From: a bacterium
GTDB taxonomy: Bacteria > KSB1 > UBA2214
Assembly (NCBI GenBank): GCA_029560815.1
Contig: JAKQKF010000122.1
Span: 1-13,082 of the forward strand
Direction: 5' to 3'
Length of the DNA: 13,082 nt
Of this stretch, positions 1 to 5,911 are shown one piece after another. The position numbers and the translations under genes are program-made. The notes under the pieces are model-generated. The model was not told the origin of the DNA and made no database searches. It saw nothing but the letters and a program-made list of their open reading frames with translations. Numbering within the stretch: the first letter of the stretch is position 1; every line of letters starts with the position of its first letter.

Positions 1-246
1 GACGTCGTCGGTGTAGCGGCCGAGAATCTCGAAATCGATCTCGTTCCAGGCGGTGGCGGCAGTGAAATCGTGATAGGTAAAAAAGGAGGCGAGAGTGCCA
101 TTGCCGCGCGGGGGCTTGATGGAGGCCTCGAAGCGTCCGTAGACGAATCCTTCGTAGGTGCGGTATTCCCCACCATAATAGACAACCGGGAAAACGTTGG
201 TGACAATCATGCAAAGAAACAGAAAAACGCGGCGCACGCAGCCCAT
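1..246 (-). CDS. GH16 beta-glucanase, lichenase type (N-terminal 82 codons, cut by left edge)
   Basis: The product is a secreted endo-beta-1,3-1,4-glucanase of glycoside hydrolase family 16; only its N-terminal part lies in the window. A signal peptide (MGCVRRVFLFLCMIVTNV, residues 1 to about 20) is followed almost at once by the family core: YGGEYRTYEGFVYGRFEA (24-41), SIKPPRGNGT and SFFTYH. The catalytic motif EIDFEILG then supplies E69, D71 and E73. The spacing E-x-D-x-E, without the extra residue of laminarinases, is the lichenase form. The start is the ATG at 246, with AAGGAGA at 251-257; an ATG at 250 is out of frame. The strands that normally precede 'AEYR' in Bacillus lichenases are absent, as in the circularly permuted Fibrobacter enzyme. 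The gene is last of the four glucanase genes seen here. Family assignment is firm; mixed-linkage specificity is inferred. Confidence 0.9.
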   Translation of the reverse strand, partial: MGCVRRVFLFLCMIVTNVFPVVYYGGEYRTYEGFVYGRFEASIKPPRGNGTLASFFTYHDFTAATAWNEIDFEILGRYTDDV

Positions 247-250
247 GCAT

Positions 251-257
251 TCTCCTT
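251..257 (-). promoter_or_regulatory. Ribosome binding site of the GH16 gene
   Basis: AAGGAGA on the minus strand lies four bases upstream of the ATG at 246 and supports that start. Confidence 0.7.
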
Positions 258-262
258 CATAT

Positions 263-282
263 CCCGGCACTTCAATGCCGGG
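263..282 (-). promoter_or_regulatory. Perfect hairpin in the GH16 mRNA leader
   Basis: An inverted repeat of CCCGGCA and TGCCGGG (7 bp, perfect, 6-base loop) lies between the putative promoter and the GH16 ribosome binding site, about five bases upstream of AAGGAGA. It could modulate translation or stabilise the transcript. It has no following T-run, so it is not an intrinsic terminator. Function is inferred. Confidence 0.5.
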
Positions 283-324
283 AGAGGGGTGTGATCTGGC
301 TCCAGGGCGGTTACATCAACGCTT

Positions 325-353
325 AAAATAGTACAATTTTTGTTCTTTGTAAA
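325..353 (-). promoter_or_regulatory. Putative sigma-70-like promoter for GH16
   Basis: On the minus strand TTTACA (348-353; 5 of 6 to TTGACA) is followed after 17 bases by TATTTT (325-330; 4 of 6 to TATAAT), in an AT-rich patch within a GC-rich neighbourhood. It lies about 80 bases upstream of the GH16 start. This is a consensus match only. FCB bacteria often use other promoter forms, so confidence is moderate. Confidence 0.4.
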
Positions 354-573
354 GGAAAAAAATAGGCAGATAGAGCACGAAGCATTTTGCGGCGAGCTGA
401 TGAGGGCGCAGGCCGCAGGAGATTCTTTCCGGGCTTGACAGGACCGGGATGGCTGGACGCGTGGCCGCTTGCGGTAGAGAAAGCCGGCCGAAGCGGGCTT
501 GCGTCAGCGCCTGCCGTGACCGGGACGTCCGGGCGCACGGCCACATGCGGTAGTGCGCCTGGACCCCTTGGGG
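354..573. other. Non-coding spacer between GH3 and the GH16 promoter, with two inverted repeats
   Basis: I see no credible gene in this stretch; short frames on both strands lack ribosome sites and recognisable products. Just after the GH3 stop there is a perfect 7-bp inverted repeat (GGCGCAC 532-538 with GTGCGCC 553-559, 14-base loop). A second, bulged one lies further on (GGCCGCTT 463-470 with AAGCCGGCC 481-489). Neither is followed by a T-run, so intrinsic termination is not supported. They could protect the 3' end of the GH3 message. Confidence 0.5.
532..559 (-). terminator. Possible 3'-end hairpin after GH3 (no T-tract)
   Basis: The 7-bp perfect stem (GGCGCAC/GTGCGCC) begins 14 bases past the GH3 stop codon on the transcribed strand. 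With no T-tract it is at best a weak or factor-dependent termination site, or an mRNA 3'-stabilising hairpin. Confidence 0.25.
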
Positions 574-2817
574 CTATTTCAGAGTGAAACTCTGGCTCAG
601 GCCGCCGACGGTCACCTGGAATTCACCCGGCTCGACCACCGGTTTGCCGTCCAGGCCGATAAAACTCGTCTCTTTCGAACTGAGCGTAAACGAGACCGTC
701 TTGCTTTCTCCCGGCGCCAGCTCGATCTTGCGGAAGCCTTTCAGCCGCTTGTTGGGCGGGGCGATCGAGGCCACCAGATCGCTGAGGTAGAGCTGGACCG
801 TCTCCTGGCCTGTGACCTGGCCGGTGTTGGTCACCGTGACGCCGGCGGTGATCACCTCACCCAGGCCTGCGCTGCTCTTGTCCAGCTTGAGATCGCTATA
901 GGCGAAGGTGGTATAGCTCAGACCGTAACCGAACGGCCACTGGGGATTGTAGGTGTTGGTGCCGCCGGCGTTTTCCGCCCAGACGTGATCGTAGAGCACC
1001 AGATCGTTGGGCCAGCGTGGATAGGTGACCGGCAGCCTGCCCGAAGGATTGACGTCGCCAAAGAGCACATCGGCGATGGCGCGCCCCCCCTCCATCCCCG
1101 GCAGCCAGGCGAGCAGGACAGCCGCGGATTTTTCCACGATCGGGCGGACGACGCGCGGCCGCCCCTCCACCAGCACCAGGACGACCGGCTTGCCGCTCTT
1201 TTGCAGCTCCCGGACCAGATCGAGCTGCGACTGGGGCAGGGTCAGATCGCCGATGTTGCCCGGGGTTTCGCAGTAGGGTTCCTCGCCGAGGCAGGCGATC
1301 ACCACATCCGCCTTTTTGGCCGCCTTGACCGCAGCGGCGATATCGGCCTCGCTGTCGTAGGTGCTGCCCGGGGAGAAGCTCACCCGGGTGTCGCCGACCT
1401 TGGCGGCGACCGCCTTGAGGATGGTCAGCTTGTCCTTGGGATGGAGATCCTCGCGGCCGCCCTGCCAGGTAAAGGTCCATCCCCCGTTCAGGACCGAAAG
1501 GCGGTTGGCCGCCGGGCCGGCGACGAGTATTTTCGCCGATTTCTTGAGCGGCAGAAGCGACTTTTCATTCTTGAGCAGGACCAGGGACTCCTGCGCCGCC
1601 TTGAGATTGACAGCGGCCGCTTCGGGTGTGGCAAACCGCGCCTTGAGCGATTTGTCAGGGTAGGGATTGTCGAAGAGGCCGAGCTGATATTTGAGCGTGA
1701 GGATGCGGCCGCAGGCTTCGTCGATGCGGCTCATCGGCACCTTGCCCTCCCGGACCAGAGCGATAAGGTCATCGGTAAAGCTGTAATCGGCGGGCACCAT
1801 GCTCATGTCAATGCCGGCCATGACCGCCATCGCCACCGCCTCCTTGTTGTCGGCCGCGACGTGGTGACGCTGGTGGAGATGGATGATATCCTGATAGTCG
1901 CTGTCGATCACCCCTTTGAAACCCAGCTCGCCGCGGAGCAGATCGGTGAGCAGATAGCGGCTGGCATGGACCGGGATGCCGTTGACATCTGCCGAGTTGA
2001 CCATGACCGTATGGGCGCCGGCCGCGACGGCCGCCGCGTAGGGTGGCAGGATATACTGACGCAGATAGTGGTCCGGAATCCAGGCCGGCGTGCGGTCCTT
2101 GCCGGTGACGGGATGGCCATAGCCGATGTAGTGCTTCAGGCAGCAGGCGACCCGGTCGGGGGCGGAAACATCATTGGCGTCGCCCTCCTGTCCCTTCACA
2201 TAGGCAGTGCCCAGTGTTGTGGTGAGCAGGGCGTCCTCGCCGAAGGTCTCCCAGAGCCGCGGCCAGAGCGGCTGGCGGCCGGAGTCGAGGACGGGATTAA
2301 AGTTCCAGGGGACACCGGAGGCGCGCACCTCGACAGCAGTGATTTCAGCGCTCTGGCGCAGCAGATCGGGGTTCCAGGTCGAGGCCATGCCGATGGCCTG
2401 GGGGAAAATGGTCGCCCCGCGCGTATAGCTGGCACCATGGATGCCGTCGATGCCGTAAAGGACCGGGATTTTAAGCCGGCCCTCGCGCGCCACATCCTGG
2501 ATCTCGCTGATGATCTCGTTCCAGCGTTCAAGGGTGTGGGCATGGGTGCCGATATTGAAAAAGGCCCCTGCTCCACGGTCCAGAATGGCCTCGCGCAGTT
2601 TCTTGCGATCGAGCATCAGGGGCTCGCGAATGCCCGTGCCATCTCCGACACTGACGACTTCGATGGTGAGCTGGGTCATCTGCCCGACCTTCTCCTCCAG
2701 CGTCATCTGGTCAAGGAGGTTTTGCACCCGCACATTGACGGCCGTCTGGCCAAAACCGTGGACCGCTGAGCAAGCCACCAGCAGAGCGGCGAAAAGAGAG
2801 ATTCGGGCAACTTTCAT
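574..2817 (-). CDS. GH3 beta-glucosidase / exo-beta-glucanase, exported, possible lipoprotein
   Basis: This 747-residue glycoside hydrolase family 3 enzyme probably removes glucose from the non-reducing ends of beta-glucan oligomers. The N-terminal TIM-barrel domain (about 28-385) has KHYIGYG (228-234), a substrate-binding motif, and GFKGVIDSDY (299-308), in which D307 is the expected nucleophile. The second alpha/beta domain (about 405-600) has NGGWTFTWQGG (444-454) and GEEPYCETPGN (511-521), with E517 the likely acid/base as in barley ExoI-type enzymes. A fibronectin III-like domain ends the protein (about 655-747; RLKGFRKIELAPGES). The start at 2817 (MKVARISL) is preferred over an upstream in-frame ATG at 2907, because it has AAGGAA at 2825-2830 and opens a clear signal peptide. 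That peptide ends in LVAC (13-16), a good lipobox, though type I cleavage is not excluded. Unlike the two genes upstream, it has no C-terminal sorting domain. The exact substrate is not known. Confidence 0.95.
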   Translation of the reverse strand: MKVARISLFAALLVACSAVHGFGQTAVNVRVQNLLDQMTLEEKVGQMTQLTIEVVSVGDGTGIREPLMLDRKKLREAILDRGAGAFFNIGTHAHTLERWNEIISEIQDVAREGRLKIPVLYGIDGIHGASYTRGATIFPQAIGMASTWNPDLLRQSAEITAVEVRASGVPWNFNPVLDSGRQPLWPRLWETFGEDALLTTTLGTAYVKGQEGDANDVSAPDRVACCLKHYIGYGHPVTGKDRTPAWIPDHYLRQYILPPYAAAVAAGAHTVMVNSADVNGIPVHASRYLLTDLLRGELGFKGVIDSDYQDIIHLHQRHHVAADNKEAVAMAVMAGIDMSMVPADYSFTDDLIALVREGKVPMSRIDEACGRILTLKYQLGLFDNPYPDKSLKARFATPEAAAVNLKAAQESLVLLKNEKSLLPLKKSAKILVAGPAANRLSVLNGGWTFTWQGGREDLHPKDKLTILKAVAAKVGDTRVSFSPGSTYDSEADIAAAVKAAKKADVVIACLGEEPYCETPGNIGDLTLPQSQLDLVRELQKSGKPVVLVLVEGRPRVVRPIVEKSAAVLLAWLPGMEGGRAIADVLFGDVNPSGRLPVTYPRWPNDLVLYDHVWAENAGGTNTYNPQWPFGYGLSYTTFAYSDLKLDKSSAGLGEVITAGVTVTNTGQVTGQETVQLYLSDLVASIAPPNKRLKGFRKIELAPGESKTVSFTLSSKETSFIGLDGKPVVEPGEFQVTVGGLSQSFTLK

Positions 2818-2824
2818 GATCACA

Positions 2825-2830
2825 TTCCTT
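2825..2830 (-). promoter_or_regulatory. Ribosome binding site that sets the GH3 start
   Basis: AAGGAA on the minus strand, seven bases before the ATG at 2817, favours this start over the in-frame ATG at 2907. It abuts the 10-bp palindrome TGCAATTGCA at 2830-2839. Confidence 0.65.
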
Positions 2831-2839
2831 GCAATTGCA
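2830..2839. repeat. 10-bp perfect palindrome TGCAATTGCA upstream of GH3
   Basis: A perfectly self-complementary decamer lies immediately upstream of the GH3 ribosome site and downstream of the AT-rich promoter-like patch. That is a place where a repressor operator could act. No second copy was seen in the window, so a regulatory role is only a suggestion. Confidence 0.35.
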
Positions 2840-2857
2840 TTCCGGCCTGATTTTTCT

Positions 2858-2912
2858 ATAATATACATATAAATGAGCGAAAATGCATAAATTTTGAGCT
2901 GGATCACAATTT
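2858..2912 (-). promoter_or_regulatory. AT-rich promoter-like patch upstream of GH3
   Basis: The 115-base gap between the clan-A gene and GH3 is strikingly AT-rich compared with the coding sequence. On the minus strand it holds TATTAT (2858-2863; 5 of 6 to the -10 consensus). I find no convincing -35 at the usual spacing. A separate promoter for GH3 is plausible but not shown. Confidence 0.3.
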
Positions 2913-2932
2913 TTTGCCGTTTTTAGCGCGCC

Positions 2933-5911
2933 TCAGGGCAGGAGCAGCAGCTTGCCGGCGGCATGCTGCCGCACGCCGGCCTCTGTAAACTCAAGCAGAT
3001 AGAAATAGAGGCCCTGGGCGACCGGGCGGGCGTCGGCGTCGCGGCCATCCCAACGCATCCTGGTTTCACCGGCACCGGCAGGGCCGGCCGCCAGTTCGCG
3101 CACCTGGCGCCCGAGCAGATCATAGAGCACGAGGCGGATCTCGCCCGGCCGCCCCAGCCGGAAGGTGATCTCGGTGTGGCCCTGTGCAGAGAGACGAAAA
3201 GGATTGGGATGGCTCTGCTTGAGCAGCAGCGTGGCGGGCTGGACCGCCTCTCCCCTTGCAGCCACACCGCTGAGCGCTCCGAGCCGTTCGATGCCGTACC
3301 AGACGGTCTGGTCCTGGCTCTGGTCGAGGATCAGGTTGAAGGTCCCTGGCGACGCGGGCACGATCTTGCGGCCGCTCCCCCGCCTGGCTCCGGAGCCGTC
3401 CAGCGGCCAGATGCGGATCGAGTCGGCGCGCAGGGCCAGGGTGAGGCTCAGTCGCACCGGCTCAATCGAGGTCGGTGCCTTGCCCCAGCTGTTGTGAATG
3501 GTCCGGGTCCCGTCCCAGACCATACCGCTGTTCTGCGTCCGGGTGGCGATGGTGAACAGGGAGTGGCGCGCCTCGGTCAGCGGCGTTCCGTCAAGCGACG
3601 ACCAGCTGCACGAGGCAAAGCCGCTCGCGCTGCGCAGCCGCAGCGGCCCCATTTCGGTCTCGGGAAAGCGGTCGAGCAGGCCGGTGAAGGCCAGATAGCG
3701 CGGCGTGACGGTCGAAAAGAGGCCGGCCGGATTCCAGAGCAGCTCGCCGGTATCGCTCAGATAAGGCGGTTGCGGCGGTGCCGGCAGCGCCGCCGCATCA
3801 AAGGGCACGGCCGCAGCAAAGTTTGTATAGCGCACCCGATGCTGCAGGGCGAGCAGACGCGGCACGATCCCGGGGCCCTGCCAGCCGCCGGCATCGCTCA
3901 GCGGCAGGGTCAACACATCGGCGGGGCTAAGGGCGATGGCGATCGTCTGCTGCGCCGGCGCGATCCACCCCTGCCGGAAGGCGGCGGCGCAGGCGGGCAT
4001 CAGCGCCATCATCACCGTATTACGGTGAATGCCGAAATAACCGTCGATGAAATCGGCTTCGTAAGTGGCGTCGCTGCCGCCGTTGTCGAAGAGCATCACC
4101 GCATCGGCATCGGCCAGAGCTGCGTAACTGCAGAGGAAGAGCGGCCCCTCGCTCTGGTAACGGTTGGGGAAGGGGTGGTTGTACTCGCTGATGGTGAAGG
4201 GCTTGCCCGCCACCGCGGCTCCATTGATCACGCCGGCGATCGCCCCGCCCTCGGTCTCGAGCACCATCGGGGTATTGGCGATGGTCCAGTCTGTGACGGA
4301 CCAGGGAATATTGGGGAAATCGGGATGGTCCCAATAAGCATGGTTGTCGATATAGTCGAGCTGGCTCTGGACCAGAATATCAGCGGGACCGACATTCCAG
4401 TTGGTGCCGACGACGGGCACGCGCACACCGAGCTCCTGCTTGAGAAAGCGGTTCATCTCGGCGAAAAAATCCTCCTGCAGGCGGATATAAAAGGCGCTCA
4501 TGTCGGAGACCCGCGCCGCGGAAAAGGAGACGCTCTGATTATACTCGGTGCGGCGGACGTTGCCCGCCTCGAGCGATTCATCCTCGAGCAGGCCGGAGAT
4601 CGTGGCCGGCTGGATCGAAATCTCGTCGAACCAGAAGATGCCGGTCTGTTCGCCGAGATGAAAGGAGAGCCGGCCCTGGTTGACACAGTTCTCCGCGGCC
4701 TTGAAGGTGAAGGAGAAACGCTGCCATGCCGGGATCAGGGAAAAGCTGCCGCTGCCGTAGCCGGTCCAGGGCGAGGTATCGCGCATCACTGCTGCGCTGA
4801 TCGTGCGCGGGGCCTCCGCCCGGGCGGCGAAGGAGACGGTGTAGAGCGAGTCCTTTTGCAGGGAAAAGCCGGTCTGTTTCCACTGGATGTGCCAGCTGGT
4901 GCCGGTTACAGCCGTGACCGACACCTTGGCCGAGAGCGCTCCGATGAAGGGCTGCACGGCCGCCAGGGCCATGGTGGCGCGGGCGGTCTCGTGCTGCTCC
5001 ATCTGCCAGTTTTTGCCGAGTTCGCCCTTTTCAAAGCCGCCATCCTTGATGAGTTCACCGCCGCGGCCGTCCCGGCTTCCCGGCAGCCAGGCGCTGCGCA
5101 GTTGGGCGGTGGTGGCGTATTTCTGCTGCAGAAACGCCAGCCACTGCTGGTCGAGCATGCGGGAGTGGCGCAGGGTGAGCCGCCCGCCCCGGGCGAAAGG
5201 CCGGAGCAGTCCCTCGCGCCACCAGCGGTAGAGCGAGTTCTCGTTGGTGATCTCGACCATGGCCATCGCCGGCTCCTCGACCAGAGGCAGGCCGGTATAG
5301 GGATTGCGATGGGTGAGCAGCTGGCGGGCGAACTCTTTGTAGAGCGGCCAGAGATCGCGGTCAAAATAGCTGACCGCCTTGCCGTAGTCGGTGATTGAAT
5401 CGGCGTCGGCGACCCCGTCGCGGCTGTTGAAGGTACGGCTGACGTGCAGGTTGATGTTGAGATAGATGCCGTTCTTTTTCAATTCCGCGATATACTTTTC
5501 CAGCCGCCCCAGCATGACCGGGTTGAGATGGCGGGTGTCGGAGTCGCGGTCGAAGAGGCTGTGGTCGCTCCAGGGATTATCCATGTGGTGGAAGCGGACG
5601 AGATTAAAGCCCATCTTGCGCAGCCGCGCCGCCAGGAAAGGCGCCTTGTCGGCGGGGGGAAAGGCCCCGTCGGCAACGCAGTTGGTGCCCCAGAAGCGGA
5701 TGCGCTCGCCGGCCACGGCGAAGTGGCCCTCCGCGTCGATGCCGGTAAAAGCGCCGGCGGCGATGGGCTGCGCCGGAAAAGCGGGCAGGAACTGCTGGCG
5801 GGTGCTGTCCCGCGCCGGCAGGACAAAATTGAAGCCGCCGGAAAAGTTCTGCGCCGCCGTGGCGGTGCACAGGGTCAGGAGCAGCGCGGCGGTGCGGAGG
5901 CGTGGATTCAT
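2933..5911 (-). CDS. Secreted multidomain glycoside hydrolase, clan GH-A (GH5-like), with inserted CBM and C-terminal sorting domain
   Basis: This 992-residue exported enzyme probably attacks beta-glucan or another plant polysaccharide outside the cell. The signal peptide (1-20, TATAA before Q21) leads into a TIM barrel starting near RFWGTNCVADG (72-82) and NLVRFHHMDNPW (103-114). ITNEN (221-225) carries the likely acid/base E224 after beta-4. A carbohydrate-binding module of the CBM4/9 type (about 285-435: LIKDGGFEKGELGKNW ... IFWFDEISIQ) interrupts the barrel. The barrel resumes with VVGTNW (500-505), DNHAYWDHP (522-530) and FTISEYNHP (572-580), where E576 is the likely nucleophile. A beta-sandwich follows (about 745-875; NSGMVWDGTRTIHNSWGKAPT). 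The end (898-992; HPNPF ... GLYFYLLEF ... KLLLLP) is a type IX/FlgD-like sorting domain. Its start overlaps the GH9 stop (ATGA), so the two are probably translationally coupled. Clan assignment is fairly sure; exact family and substrate are not. Confidence 0.85.
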   Translation of the reverse strand: MNPRLRTAALLLTLCTATAAQNFSGGFNFVLPARDSTRQQFLPAFPAQPIAAGAFTGIDAEGHFAVAGERIRFWGTNCVADGAFPPADKAPFLAARLRKMGFNLVRFHHMDNPWSDHSLFDRDSDTRHLNPVMLGRLEKYIAELKKNGIYLNINLHVSRTFNSRDGVADADSITDYGKAVSYFDRDLWPLYKEFARQLLTHRNPYTGLPLVEEPAMAMVEITNENSLYRWWREGLLRPFARGGRLTLRHSRMLDQQWLAFLQQKYATTAQLRSAWLPGSRDGRGGELIKDGGFEKGELGKNWQMEQHETARATMALAAVQPFIGALSAKVSVTAVTGTSWHIQWKQTGFSLQKDSLYTVSFAARAEAPRTISAAVMRDTSPWTGYGSGSFSLIPAWQRFSFTFKAAENCVNQGRLSFHLGEQTGIFWFDEISIQPATISGLLEDESLEAGNVRRTEYNQSVSFSAARVSDMSAFYIRLQEDFFAEMNRFLKQELGVRVPVVGTNWNVGPADILVQSQLDYIDNHAYWDHPDFPNIPWSVTDWTIANTPMVLETEGGAIAGVINGAAVAGKPFTISEYNHPFPNRYQSEGPLFLCSYAALADADAVMLFDNGGSDATYEADFIDGYFGIHRNTVMMALMPACAAAFRQGWIAPAQQTIAIALSPADVLTLPLSDAGGWQGPGIVPRLLALQHRVRYTNFAAAVPFDAAALPAPPQPPYLSDTGELLWNPAGLFSTVTPRYLAFTGLLDRFPETEMGPLRLRSASGFASCSWSSLDGTPLTEARHSLFTIATRTQNSGMVWDGTRTIHNSWGKAPTSIEPVRLSLTLALRADSIRIWPLDGSGARRGSGRKIVPASPGTFNLILDQSQDQTVWYGIERLGALSGVAARGEAVQPATLLLKQSHPNPFRLSAQGHTEITFRLGRPGEIRLVLYDLLGRQVRELAAGPAGAGETRMRWDGRDADARPVAQGLYFYLLEFTEAGVRQHAAGKLLLLP

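Noticed and set aside
553..2769. Open frame of 738 codons on the plus strand opposite GH3
   Set aside because: It mirrors a well-supported GH3 gene. The translation has low-complexity GC-driven composition with no recognisable domain; long antisense frames are common in GC-rich genes.
2818..2907. N-terminal extension of GH3 by 30 codons
   Set aside because: The extension covers the AT-rich promoter-like region and would bury the signal peptide; the ATG at 2817 has a proper ribosome site.
2908..2916. Nonamer with GGCAAAAAA shared by the GH3 and GH9 upstream regions (second copy near 8095-8103)
   Set aside because: Short A-rich match at different distances from the two starts; likely chance in AT-rich spacers.
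2963..5398. Open frame of 811 codons on the plus strand opposite the clan-A enzyme
   Set aside because: Shadow of a gene with signal peptide, catalytic motifs and sorting domain; no ribosome site or domain of its own.
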